A model generated the notes under the pieces. The model saw only the letters and a list, made by a program, of their open reading frames with translations. It was not told the DNA's origin and made no database searches. Made by a program: the position numbers and the translations under genes. Of a stretch of DNA of 48,162 nucleotides, positions 9,419 to 17,127 are shown in pieces; within the stretch, counting starts at the first letter, position 1; each line of letters starts with the position of its first letter. The DNA lies in assembly GCF_046237015.1 (NCBI RefSeq), contig NZ_JBJYIN010000025.1:1-48162 (forward strand), in the 5' to 3' direction. Source of the stretch: JBJYIN01 sp046237015. Its GTDB lineage: Bacteria; Pseudomonadota; Gammaproteobacteria; Enterobacterales; Enterobacteriaceae.

Positions 9419-9541
9419 GCTCAGGTATGACGACTGACTGTGAAGTTTGCAGGACTGCAACGGTAGCAGAACCTGTTTTTGGTGTTATGGTAAGTGTATT
9501 ATGCCGTGTAATGTGCACGTATTTCATACGGAAGAGAAACC

Positions 9542-9778
9542 ATGACCGCGAAACAGCGCAATACGCAGAGCGTGACCATGACGGTGGAGCGTGCCTTACT
9601 GGTCCGGGCGTGTGAAGCGGGGATTAACCTGAGTGCTACTCTGTCAACCGCCTTGGATGCGGAGCTTCGCCGTCATGAAGCGAAAAAATGGCAGGAAGAG
9701 AACAGGGAGGCTATCGACGCATTAAATCGTTTTCATGATGAAAACGGCTGTTTCAGTGATGAATACAGGACGTTTTAA
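9542..9778 (+). CDS. ccdA: CcdA-family antitoxin
   Basis: A 78-aa type II antitoxin. The N-terminal half (NTQSVTMTVERALLVRACEAGIN) fits the ribbon-helix-helix DNA-binding domain. The C-terminal half (KKWQEENREAIDALNRFHDENGCFSDEYRTF region) matches the CcdA toxin-neutralising tail, including the terminal Asn-Gly and Asp-Glu features of F-plasmid CcdA. It lies 2 nt before ccdB. A GGAAGAG ribosome site precedes ATG. CcdA binds CcdB and represses its own operon. It would help to maintain the element, but the adjacent toxin is damaged. Confidence 0.88.
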   Translation: MTAKQRNTQSVTMTVERALLVRACEAGINLSATLSTALDAELRRHEAKKWQEENREAIDALNRFHDENGCFSDEYRTF

Positions 9779-9780
9779 CC

Positions 9781-10071
9781 ATGCAATTCACCGTATACGG
9801 TAATACTGGGAAAAGCGTCGTTTACCCGCTGTTGCTCGATGTCACGAGCGATATTATTGGGCAATTGAATCGTCGGATAGTGATCCCATTGCTCCCTATT
9901 GAAAAGTATCCGGCAGGCCGCCGACCGGATCGCCTTGTCCCCGTCGTCAGGCTGATGGACGGCAAAGAATACGCCGTAATGACCCACGAGCTGGCAAGTA
10001 TCCCTGTCCAGGCCCTGGGGGCGGCGTTTTGTGATGCTTCGCAGTACCGTTCTCAGGTAAAGGCTGCATAG
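9781..10071 (+). CDS. ccdB: CcdB-family gyrase toxin, C-terminus lost by frameshift
   Basis: A 96-aa product matching CcdB from MQFTVYGN to the MTHELASIPVQALG core. CcdB poisons DNA gyrase, and in F-plasmid CcdB the last three residues (Trp-Gly-Ile) are needed for gyrase poisoning. Here the frame stops at TAG 10069-10071 after KAA. One base added just before would restore DFLIDGF and a stop at 10092-10094, a normal CcdB-like end. So a 1-nt deletion (GCAATAGAC to GCATAGAC) probably removed the terminal tail. The protein may still bind CcdA but is predicted to be non-toxic. A sequencing error is the main alternative. Confidence 0.85.
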   Translation: MQFTVYGNTGKSVVYPLLLDVTSDIIGQLNRRIVIPLLPIEKYPAGRRPDRLVPVVRLMDGKEYAVMTHELASIPVQALGAAFCDASQYRSQVKAA

Positions 10072-10111
10072 ACTTCCTCATCGACGGGTTCTGACGTTTC
10101 TTTCTATGCTG

Positions 10112-10330
10112 TTAAACAGGCATGCCTTTAATCGTGGCTGACGGGAGCCTGTTCAAGTTCGTCGATAGTGCGGAACAGAAACATCTGGCCTTAAATGGAA
10201 CCGGAATACCGTTCCTTGCCACCGTTCTGATTCTGTCAAACAGCCTAACCAGACCGTTGCTGTTAGCATTCAGAAAATTAGCCCACCATTGCAGCATCAG
10301 ACGACGCTGTTCAAGGTGCTTGGTGGCTTT
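10112..10330 (-). pseudogene. 3' remnant of a P4-type integrase
   Basis: The minus strand reads HLEQRRLMLQWWANFLNAN, the typical C-terminal helix of P4-type integrases. The intact integrase of this element has the related stretch MMQWWSDYLDTN. No catalytic domain precedes it; the coding similarity ends near 10330, where a repeat copy begins. After the helix the tail runs to a stop at 10112. This is a scar of an earlier integration or recombination event. Confidence 0.6.
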
Positions 10331-10331
10331 A

Positions 10332-10402
10332 CTATCTGTCCGCTCCGTGCCAAGAGCGGACGTTGCTGACCTCAGCCTGTATTAATCAATTGATAACAGG
10401 TC
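10332..10402 (+). repeat. Dispersed repeat, right-end copy 1
   Basis: GTCCGCTC (10338-10345), an 8-nt spacer CGTGCCAA, then GAGCGGAC (10354-10361), a perfect 8-bp inverted pair. The following ~40 bp (TTGCTGA..., then GTATTAATCAA) match the sequence after the right end of the copy at 15214-15282. The left end is missing here. Confidence 0.7.
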
Positions 10403-10479
10403 CGTTACGCAGTGAACGAAATGGATTGATAGCCATCTATCTGCGGTTGTGATAATTATTAATACCATGATTCTTGCAT

Positions 10480-10525
10480 GGGCATGGCGGAAACACGAAA
10501 GGCAGTTGCCTTTGTAAGCATGCCC
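10480..10525. repeat. Small nested palindrome
   Basis: Outer arms GGGCATG (10480-10486) and CATGCCC (10519-10525); inner arms AAAGGCA (10498-10504) and TGCCTTT (10507-10513) around GT. It could form a hairpin or cruciform; it is not next to an intact gene. Confidence 0.6.
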
Positions 10526-10900
10526 AATACGGATGTGATAGTTTGGATGTTTTACCACTGTGAAACCAGCAGAAATGCCCTTGCCGTACCCTATGCGCTC
10601 TGAGCGTGAAAATTTCCCCTAGCTAGTGGAATGCGAATTATTGATCTCTGACAAATCCTTGCCCGGAAACATCCGTCACTTAAGTTCTTGGGGTTTGCAC
10701 CTGATGGAGAAGAGGCCCGTTTTTAACGACGCCATCCAGTGTACGACCAATCTGGATGATGATTTAAGACTGATTCGGATCGGTCATATCGGTGCTCAGA
10801 TGACATGCTATGACCTATAGATTAAAATGATGTTCCAGCCATCCTGAATGGCAACCCAACCGCATAAGTGCCGTGAATGTGGAGCACCAGTGAAATAATA

Positions 10901-11362
10901 ATGAACAAAACACCTTCATACGAAGATTACCGGAACCATACTGGACTCCATTACCATAGACTATGGAAAGCAACGGGAGACGACTGGAGTTGCCCTGGGT
11001 GTGGACGAAGCAAATTTCAGATCATGAGATGGACCCTCAGATTCCCGAACACACAGGACGCTTTTATGGACTGGGTTGCAGCGTTACACAAACACCACGA
11101 CCATTCTGTTGACTACATGAGTCTAGGAGTGCCTCGGTTTCCTGAGACACTCATCTGTGATCAGTGTAATTCCGCGGATGGCACAGTAAAGAGGATGCTT
11201 AAATTGCCGAAAAATTTCTCGTTTTCTCCACAGGAGATGCGGGAATTCATCGAGGCGACACCGCACGGAAAACATAAAATTGATTATGAACGAGCACTTG
11301 AGCTCTTCACGATACTAATGAACAGCAATGATCGTGGATCAAGATTATTTTTTAAAATATAA
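10901..11362 (+). CDS. HNH-like zinc-finger protein paired with SIR2
   Basis: A protein of about 153 aa with two Cys pairs, CPGCG near residue 30 and CDQCNSADG near residue 90, and a His-rich HKHHDH segment between them. Cys pairs, a DH and a CN-x-x-x-G pattern fit a beta-beta-alpha-metal (HNH-type) nuclease fold, but the catalytic assignment is not certain. The ATG at 10877 would add 8 residues; neither start has a strong ribosome site. It lies 33 bp before the SIR2 gene on the same strand, so the two probably form one defence operon. A purely structural zinc-ribbon protein is an alternative. Confidence 0.6.
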   Translation: MNKTPSYEDYRNHTGLHYHRLWKATGDDWSCPGCGRSKFQIMRWTLRFPNTQDAFMDWVAALHKHHDHSVDYMSLGVPRFPETLICDQCNSADGTVKRMLKLPKNFSFSPQEMREFIEATPHGKHKIDYERALELFTILMNSNDRGSRLFFKI

Positions 11363-11395
11363 AATTTAATAACAGAGTTAACTGGCTGAAAATAA

Positions 11396-12295
11396 ATGGC
11401 GCATATGGAAAACACTATTTTTTTTGGTAATGGAATAAACAGACTTTCTGAAAATAACGTCACTTGGAGTGATTTGCTGGATAATATAAAAGGTATCAAC
11501 AAATTCGAGAGTGGGCAACTGCCAAACACTATGGTGTATGAACGAATATTTCTGGAAAAACATGCACCAGATACAAGCGAAAAAAATGATGAGTTTGAAA
11601 TAAAAAATGTTATAGCTAACGGACTGCGCAAGCAGGGATCAAATGAGGTTCTTAAGGCGTTAGCATCATTGCCCATTGAGCATTATCTTACTACTAATTA
11701 CGACTACTCCCTCGAAAAGGCGCTTAACATCTCACCAGTTAAACTTAGTTCTGAGGATATCTACAGCCTGCGAAGAAAGAGGATGTACGAGTCAGAGAAC
11801 GATACAAAGTTTCTCTGGAATATACACGGTGAAATAGATAACCCTAGATCCATCATGCTTGGGTTGGATCATTACTGTGGTTCAGTGAGCAAAATCGATG
11901 CATATGTTAAAGGTAAGTACTCACATAAGATTAATGGTGCTGACGTTACTGTTAAGTCCATGCTAGACAAAATTAGTGACTCTTCGTTTTGCCACACTTC
12001 CTGGGTTGATCTCTTTTTCTCAAGCAATGTCCACATTATCGGTTTTTCATTAGACTACAGCGAAACTGACATTTGGTGGTTGCTAAACAAACGCGCTCGT
12101 TTTTCATCTGAGGCAACAATAAATAACAAAATATATTTTTACACCCATGATATTAGCGATGAGAAAAAAGGGTTACTTGAAGCATTTAATGTCGAAGTCA
12201 TTATAATTAAATTAATGGATAATAGCTTCGAGAATATGTATTGGTCTGCCATCAAGAATATAAATACTAATATCAATCAGGGTATGGTAGCCTAA
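11396..12295 (+). CDS. SIR2-like domain protein (probable NAD-degrading effector)
   Basis: A 299-aa protein with the motifs of the SIR2-like family used in bacterial defence: FFGNGINRL near the start (nucleotide loop), HYLTTNYDYSLEKAL in the middle, WNIHGEID, and IIGFSLDYSETDIWWLL near residue 220. Such domains in Thoeris, DSR and SIR2-HerA break down NAD+ and cause abortive infection. It is single-domain and probably works with its upstream HNH-like partner and the 78-aa ORF downstream. ATG 11405 is an alternative start; no clear ribosome site is seen for either. Confidence 0.75.
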   Translation: MAHMENTIFFGNGINRLSENNVTWSDLLDNIKGINKFESGQLPNTMVYERIFLEKHAPDTSEKNDEFEIKNVIANGLRKQGSNEVLKALASLPIEHYLTTNYDYSLEKALNISPVKLSSEDIYSLRRKRMYESENDTKFLWNIHGEIDNPRSIMLGLDHYCGSVSKIDAYVKGKYSHKINGADVTVKSMLDKISDSSFCHTSWVDLFFSSNVHIIGFSLDYSETDIWWLLNKRARFSSEATINNKIYFYTHDISDEKKGLLEAFNVEVIIIKLMDNSFENMYWSAIKNINTNINQGMVA

Positions 12296-12324
12296 CTTAA
12301 CTCATTACGACTAGAGGAAATAAA

Positions 12325-12561
12325 ATGAACATGATTTCGTATTGGAAAAATATTAAATCATTCCATGAAGACGATGGGATGGTATTAATATATGGTCACT
12401 ATGACCATAAGAACGAATACAACGGCGGCACTAAAGAACTCGGCGTTCACTGGGATGGATATCCGCAGTCGCGTGGAATACTCAGCCCCTGCGTCATACC
12501 GGCTAACACACGTAATGCTATGCTTTCTGGCCTTTTGCATCAGGCGGTGATAAGCAGATGA
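12325..12561 (+). CDS. Small unknown protein after SIR2
   Basis: A 78-aa protein with a good ribosome site (AGAGGAAATAAA before ATG), 29 bp after the SIR2 stop. It contains GHYDHKNEYNGG and CVIPANTRNAML stretches and no membrane segment. Function is not recognised; position suggests a third member of the HNH-SIR2 operon or the start of a truncated gene. Confidence 0.55.
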   Translation: MNMISYWKNIKSFHEDDGMVLIYGHYDHKNEYNGGTKELGVHWDGYPQSRGILSPCVIPANTRNAMLSGLLHQAVISR

Positions 12562-12890
12562 TGTATAACATTGCAGAAGCAATTGAGTTCTTTAGTATCT
12601 GATATATGCTCTTTCCCTGCGTTCGATGGCAAAACTTATCCTGAGAGAAAACTTATGACCTGCTCCCCGTTGATTAAGGCACCGGAATTTAAGTGATGCC
12701 TTCATCGGTTGTGAGAACAACTGCCAACTTCCGCATCTCGCTCGTCGCAGACATTGCAGTGTGTCAGGTGGTCCGTTTCGTACCAGAAGCGGACTCCACA
12801 CTCATCTTAATGAATAAATACACATGCTATATTGAACGTTCATCATACATTTCATAAACATTACAAGCTAATTATATAGAGGTTAAAATA
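12562..12890. other. Intergenic region with a short two-ended repeat copy
   Basis: No gene over 20 codons is convincing. It holds repeat copy 2 (12659-12797) and, after it, the AT-rich promoter region of lit. Confidence 0.6.
12659..12797 (+). repeat. Dispersed repeat copy 2, both ends present
   Basis: The left end starts CTCCCCGTTGATTAA and ends AACTTCCGCATCTCGCTC (12727-12744). About 26 bp later comes the right-end pair GTCCGTTTC (12771-12779) / GAAGCGGAC (12786-12794). The left end aligns by eye with 15113-15200, 18474-18570 and 40228-40330. It looks like an internally empty derivative of the recombinase-bearing copy. Confidence 0.65.
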
Positions 12891-13784
12891 ATGCGTTCTC
12901 CCATTTGTCATCTTTCCTCAGCAATTAATTCGTCTCCATTCAATATTGCACCAGAGAAAAAACATGACCTTAATAAACTCATCGGTGATAATAATATTAT
13001 AATTTCCTTTGTAAACGAACCTAACTTTAACATCCGAGTCACAAAAATCGAGGGAGATGTACATCACAAGATAGTTCTACCAGTAGCATCCCTTGAATAT
13101 CTTTGGGCTTTTTCCCATTTTTTTTGGGTTTTTACGCAAGAATACTCTAAGACTCAGAAAAATAATGATGAAAACTTTGACTTAGCAGGAAATGATAGAC
13201 TTAGATGCTCTAATGAACTGCTCGCTTGGGCAAAAATAAACCTGCAAACAACAGGCTTAGAAACATGGCCTGAAAAAGAGCCCAAGCCAGAAGCACATTC
13301 TCAAGGAAGCGAAGACTCGAAAGTTGCTACCGAAATTTTTCTTTGCGCAATTGCTTGGATTATTCATCATGAAATAGCTCATGTTGTTTTGCAACATCCT
13401 CTAGTAACTACAGCCTTCTCGATTCAAGAAGAGCGTCAAGCAGATTTGCATGCTACTGATTGGATATTAGACGGCATCCCTCACTCTTCTCCTGAGTTAA
13501 AGAAACGCACACTTGGAATTGTTGCGGCTGTGCTTTGTATACAAAGTTTGGAAGTTAACACTAAGGACTCTTCACAAAACACTCACCCAAATGCATATGA
13601 GCGCATTCATTATAATACTGAACGTTACCCCGTCGGAAATGATCAGTTAATTGAAGCTCTTTGCACAGTGACGCTTCAATATATTTTCAATGATAAAAAT
13701 ATCAATGTGAATGTGGATGGAGAGTCCTTTTCATCGATTCTAGGTGATCTCCTCTATGATATATCACGTCTAACCACTAGCTGA
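12891..13784 (+). CDS. lit: Lit phage-exclusion protease
   Basis: A 297-aa protein that is recognisably Lit (peptidase U49): begins MRSPICHL, ends DISRLTTS, and has HHEIAH with H160, E161 and H164, the same zinc-protease residues and length as E. coli Lit. Lit is inactive until the T4 Gol peptide in the major head protein appears with EF-Tu; it then cleaves EF-Tu between Gly59 and Ile60, stops translation and aborts infection. In E. coli K-12 it is carried by the e14 prophage. Here it is a one-gene cassette on an ICE, flanked by repeat copies. AGAGG precedes the ATG. Confidence 0.95.
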   Translation: MRSPICHLSSAINSSPFNIAPEKKHDLNKLIGDNNIIISFVNEPNFNIRVTKIEGDVHHKIVLPVASLEYLWAFSHFFWVFTQEYSKTQKNNDENFDLAGNDRLRCSNELLAWAKINLQTTGLETWPEKEPKPEAHSQGSEDSKVATEIFLCAIAWIIHHEIAHVVLQHPLVTTAFSIQEERQADLHATDWILDGIPHSSPELKKRTLGIVAAVLCIQSLEVNTKDSSQNTHPNAYERIHYNTERYPVGNDQLIEALCTVTLQYIFNDKNINVNVDGESFSSILGDLLYDISRLTTS

Positions 13785-14040
13785 CATTGTTGTCCGCTCC
13801 TCGCTCTTTGCAGACCTAACGGATCGTCAGCCTGTCGGCGTCTTACCCAAGCTGTGTGAAAACGTTTTGATTGCCGAAACGACCAAAAACAGAGCTGAAA
13901 TCGTGTTGCTACATGAATTTTGACTCTGGCTAACCAGCCAACTGATTTCAGATTCTACGCAGACGCCCATACTTCAGTTTTTTGGTCAGGGTTTTCACAC
14001 GGCCTGTGCCAGAAGCAGATGTTGGTAACTTCATCAACGG
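13782..14040 (+). repeat. Dispersed repeat copy 3, interrupted by a palindromic element
   Basis: The end of a left end (TTGTCCGCTCCTCGCTC, 13789-13805) directly follows the lit stop, and a right-end piece (TGTGCCAGAAGCAGA) lies at about 14005-14020. Between them sits the 147-bp palindromic element at 13854-14000. This is most simply one repeat unit with a later insertion. Confidence 0.5.
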
Positions 14041-14144
14041 GTGGTAGGTCAAGAAAGTTCTATCTGCTTAGTGAGTCAGCAATTTATACTAGTCACAATG
14101 AGTAAATCTTCCCCTCTGGGGTTTAAAACAAACGGAAAACAGAC
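13785..14144. other. Gene-free stretch between lit and the DUF2971 gene
   Basis: It contains repeat copy 3 and the palindromic element. The 61-codon frame at 13920-14105 lies across the palindrome arm and is not supported as a gene. Confidence 0.6.
13854..14000. repeat. Palindromic MITE-like element
   Basis: Three nested arm pairs are seen in order: GTGTGAAAAC (13854-13863) with GTTTTCACAC (13991-14000); GACCAAAAA (13881-13889) with TTTTTGGTC (13979-13987); CTGAAATC (13895-13902) with GATTTCAG (13944-13951). It would fold into one long imperfect hairpin, as small non-autonomous elements do. Confidence 0.6.
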
Positions 14145-14981
14145 ATGATATATCACTATACAGATTTGATAGCGGCTAAATCCATCGCTGAGAATGGCAC
14201 AGTCTGGTTCACCGAGTGTCGTTATCTTAATGATAAGCAAGAATTCATTACTGGATTGGAATTCTTACGTAAGGCTGTTGAATTACACGAAGAATATCCG
14301 CCTGAATGCCCCATCGATTTTATTGAGAACTTTAATAAGACTAAAAACTATATTCGCCTAGCTGATTTTAAATCTCCATTAGCTGTTGAAAATTTATTTG
14401 TTGCATCTTTCAGTGATACGCCTGATTCATTAAGCCAATGGCGTAGTTATGGCATGTTCATGCTAGCATTTGAACAGGATTTCATTTCATCGAATCTAAG
14501 CGAAGACGATTTTTATCGTCTAAAATGCCATTACACCCGAAATACCAATGAGGCTCTCCAATGCGCAATGTCTATTGTTAAAGAGAATATAATTCCTGAG
14601 CTTTTAAAGAAATGGAAGGGAGAAAACATGAATCTTATGTCTCTATGGCTTATGGAGTTAATAGAAATTTATGCGCTTTCATTTAAGAATGTTGCTTTTG
14701 ATAGCGAAAGTGAAACCAGATTGGTTATTGCATGCAAAAATAGTGACCCAGCCATAAAATTCAGAGTCAAGGGCGATTTATTAATTCCATATATAGCACT
14801 TGATATAAACTCTTCTTCACTTATGTCCATCACCGTTGGCCCTATTGCAAATCAAGATCTATCAGTAGCTTCACTCAAATTGTTCGCAGATATCACTACC
14901 CGAAAAGTGCGAAAATGCCAGAATGAACAAAACTACTGCCTCTATATAAATAGTTCCGAAGTTCCATACCGAAAACTGTAA
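14145..14981 (+). CDS. DUF2971 family protein (candidate defence gene)
   Basis: A 278-aa protein with DUF2971 hallmarks: N-terminal IYHYTDLIAAKSIAENG, CRYLNDKQEF near residue 25, and FVASFSDTPDSLSQWRSYG near residue 90. DUF2971 proteins are common in defence islands; their biochemical role is not settled, and the opening YHYT / LND / SQWR pattern is reminiscent of ADP-ribosyltransferase-like folds (inference). No signal or membrane segment. It is a single-gene cassette between repeat copies 3 and 4. The start is the first ATG after an AAACGGAAAACAGAC leader with a weak ribosome site. Confidence 0.75.
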   Translation: MIYHYTDLIAAKSIAENGTVWFTECRYLNDKQEFITGLEFLRKAVELHEEYPPECPIDFIENFNKTKNYIRLADFKSPLAVENLFVASFSDTPDSLSQWRSYGMFMLAFEQDFISSNLSEDDFYRLKCHYTRNTNEALQCAMSIVKENIIPELLKKWKGENMNLMSLWLMELIEIYALSFKNVAFDSESETRLVIACKNSDPAIKFRVKGDLLIPYIALDINSSSLMSITVGPIANQDLSVASLKLFADITTRKVRKCQNEQNYCLYINSSEVPYRKL

Positions 14982-15007
14982 GAAATTTTAAATATCACAA
15001 AAAACAC

Positions 15008-15027
15008 ATCATCTACTTTTAGATGAT
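15008..15027 (+). terminator. Weak terminator-like hairpin after the DUF2971 gene
   Basis: ATCATCTA, CTTT loop, TAGATGAT: a perfect 8-bp stem 26 bp after the stop. It is AT-rich and followed by only TTC, so termination may be inefficient. Confidence 0.4.
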
Positions 15028-15112
15028 TTCTGGCACATGATTTAGATTACATTTAAAGCAACCACCGCGAGTGATCGATCTCTTTGTTGTAGCAAATTGA
15101 TATTTCTCCGGT

Positions 15113-15282
15113 GACCCACTCCTCCTTGATTAACACACTGCAATGTTTGTAATGCTTCCTGCAACAGTGAACTTCCGCTCTTCGCTCACAGCGGACCTCG
15201 GCTTGGTTAGCTTGTCCGCTGCGTGCCAGGAGCGGACATTGCTGATATCACGATGTATTAATCAACGAGTAGCAGGATACCT
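15113..15282 (+). repeat. Dispersed repeat copy 4, best preserved short copy
   Basis: The left end has TTGATTAACACA, then TGTAATGCTTCC and AACTTCCGCTCTTCGCTC, with its own CCGCT / AGCGG pair. The right end is GTCCGCT (15214-15220), 10-nt spacer with GTGCCA, AGCGGAC (15231-15237), followed by TTGCTGA and GTATTAATCAA as in the copy at 10332. Both ends are in the same orientation as in the other copies. Confidence 0.7.
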
Positions 15283-15353
15283 ATCATAGTTTGTTATTTT
15301 TTAGGGATACAACTCCATCCGAAAACGAGGTTGAACAAACCTGACCTGCTTAT

Positions 15354-15371
15354 GCCCCTCGCCTGAGGGGC
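15354..15371. terminator. Hairpin downstream of herA
   Basis: GCCCCTC, GCCT loop, GAGGGGC: a perfect GC-rich 7-bp stem, 9 bp past the herA stop. There is no strong U-tract on the minus strand; it may still end the SIR2-HerA transcript. Confidence 0.5.
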
Positions 15372-15380
15372 TGTTTCTGG

Positions 15381-17126
15381 TTATAACTTCGTTCTATTTT
15401 GTCGACGCATGTTTTCTACAGCCAATACAAAGTCTGCATTGGTAACGTTCTCCTGCCAACGAGACCAAAAATCTATTGTTGCACTTAACGGTTTTTCTGT
15501 TGGAGGGTCAACTTTAATTCTGCTTGGTAGAAGTACTGAGTCACCGACAACCATAGCTTCCCCGACATCCATGATGGGTAATGCCTCCAATAGGCTCTCT
15601 AAGCTTTCTGGCAGTAATTTTCGTACAGTTGCCTGGTCATCCGCATTTGTTAAACGCAGTGAAATAATGTTGTTACACTGACTCAGAATAGTGGTACTTA
15701 CATCTGAAGGTCTTTGGCTTACAATCATTAATGCAACGCCATATTTCCGGCCCTCTTTAGCGATTTTTTCAAATGCTTCAACGGCTCTGCGTTCAACTGG
15801 ATTGCCTTCTTTTCTTGGCAAGTATAGGTGAGCTTCATCACAGACAAATGCAATTGGTCTGCGATCTGTCGGATCAGTCCAGAATTGAACTTGATAAATG
15901 ATACGGGCAACCAACCCAATGATTACTGGTAGTATATCGGCCGGAACTTCTGAGAAGTCGATTACTTTAATACTCTTTTTTTGAATACCAAAACCCATCA
16001 GCTTTTCTGCAATCATACTCAACGAACTGTACTGATTGTATTTTTCCGGACTATTGAAAAGAAATCCATAACGTCGATCTTGCAAGCGACTAGCCATACG
16101 GACTAGCAATCTAGAAAACTCACCGTTAAAAGGGCCATTTTTTTCCTTTCCAGCTTGCGCCCCCGGAACCCTTTCTTCATTTAAAAACCTTAACTTTTCA
16201 ATGACATTATCGAGAGAAAAGGGAATTGGACTGTCAAGTGTAAAAGACTGCAACAGATCGGTTCGTTCATTCGCTAGTAGGAAAGATTTCTTTTGCTCTG
16301 TAATCGCATCTTGCACAACCACAACTTGGTTATGTGCACTGAACTCACTTCGGTCAACGAATAATGACTGAATCTCTTCCGAATTGAGCAACCAATAAGG
16401 TAGGAAGAGGAGTGAGTCATCATCTGTATCAACCTCATCCGGCCCTGGTATTCTCATTTGTTTGGCATAGGAAAGTTCTTTGTACTCACCGTGCAAGTCG
16501 AATACAACGAGGTTTGAAGATGGCAGTTTCGAGCTCCTTTCCAGAATCGAAGCAACCGTCCATGATTTACCAGCTCCCGTACTACCAAGTAGAGCGGCAT
16601 GCCGCTGGAACAATTTATTGCCATCAACATAAGCGCGTGCATTTTCATTGAGCTTATAAGAGCCCAGTTCCAGTGAGTGCTCTCCATCGCCACATTCAGA
16701 AATCACACGCATGAATTCTTCGAGGTGGGCGTCTTTAAGTACGTAACAGGTTGAGTCGATTTCCGGGACGTGATCTAGAGACCTTGAAAACTTATACTTT
16801 TGCTCAATTGCGTCCCATCGGGTCCCGCCCATTAACGTAATCTTGACTGTGTTGATAACACTATCTTCAAATGCGTCTATCTCGTCCGCATCATCTTCTT
16901 GCACTTCCTGGGTAAGGGGCTGAGCAACTACTGCTTTGATTACTTTATCAATCATGCCAATGAGCCAACATTCTGTTGCTCCGCTTAGTTGCACTGTTAC
17001 AAGTTGTCCAACTCTGGCCTTACGCAGATCCTTGTCACTATTTACAAGTATGGTTACTTTTCTGGTGTCTACCTCACGAATATTGCCAAGTATGTAGCTG
17101 TCGTCATTTAAAGTAAAAAGAGCCAT
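15381..17126 (-). CDS. herA: HerA-like ATPase/translocase of SIR2-HerA system
   Basis: A 581-aa protein with an N-terminal HAS-barrel-type domain (~1-120) and a RecA-like HerA/FtsK ATPase core: Walker A LLGSTGAGKSWT near residue 180, Walker B PIAFVCDEAHLYLPR near residue 425, and VSQRPSDVS just after (sensor-like). HerA proteins form hexameric rings. In the described SIR2-HerA defence pair the ring assembles with SIR2, which removes NAD+ on phage infection. It starts 1 nt after the SIR2 stop, with a run of six G as its ribosome site, so the two are translationally coupled. Confidence 0.85.
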   Translation of the reverse strand: MALFTLNDDSYILGNIREVDTRKVTILVNSDKDLRKARVGQLVTVQLSGATECWLIGMIDKVIKAVVAQPLTQEVQEDDADEIDAFEDSVINTVKITLMGGTRWDAIEQKYKFSRSLDHVPEIDSTCYVLKDAHLEEFMRVISECGDGEHSLELGSYKLNENARAYVDGNKLFQRHAALLGSTGAGKSWTVASILERSSKLPSSNLVVFDLHGEYKELSYAKQMRIPGPDEVDTDDDSLLFLPYWLLNSEEIQSLFVDRSEFSAHNQVVVVQDAITEQKKSFLLANERTDLLQSFTLDSPIPFSLDNVIEKLRFLNEERVPGAQAGKEKNGPFNGEFSRLLVRMASRLQDRRYGFLFNSPEKYNQYSSLSMIAEKLMGFGIQKKSIKVIDFSEVPADILPVIIGLVARIIYQVQFWTDPTDRRPIAFVCDEAHLYLPRKEGNPVERRAVEAFEKIAKEGRKYGVALMIVSQRPSDVSTTILSQCNNIISLRLTNADDQATVRKLLPESLESLLEALPIMDVGEAMVVGDSVLLPSRIKVDPPTEKPLSATIDFWSRWQENVTNADFVLAVENMRRQNRTKL

Positions 17127-17127
17127 A

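Larger units (their letters stand above)
10072..10900. other. Degenerate region without intact genes
   Basis: An 829-bp stretch holding the missing ccdB tail in another frame, an integrase 3' remnant (10112-10330), a right-end repeat copy (10332-10402) and a small palindrome (10480-10525). A 64-codon open frame at 10626-10820 has no ribosome site or recognised motif and may be decayed coding sequence. Confidence 0.55.
14982..15380. other. Gene-free stretch with terminators and repeat copy 4
   Basis: It holds a hairpin after the DUF2971 gene (15008-15027), repeat copy 4 (15113-15282), and a hairpin next to the herA stop (15354-15371). No open frame is convincing. Confidence 0.65.

Noticed and set aside
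10626..10820. 64-codon plus-strand frame
   Set aside because: No ribosome site, no recognised motif, and it lies in a stretch of gene remnants; noted only as possible decayed sequence.
12385..12582. Minus-strand frame opposite the 78-aa gene
   Set aside because: The plus-strand gene has a good ribosome site and follows SIR2 directly; the antisense frame has none.
10338..15237. Hairpin repeats as integron attC sites
   Set aside because: They lack the attC end boxes (GTTRRRY type), and the nearby recombinase lacks the integron-integrase extra domain; a different recombinase system is more likely.
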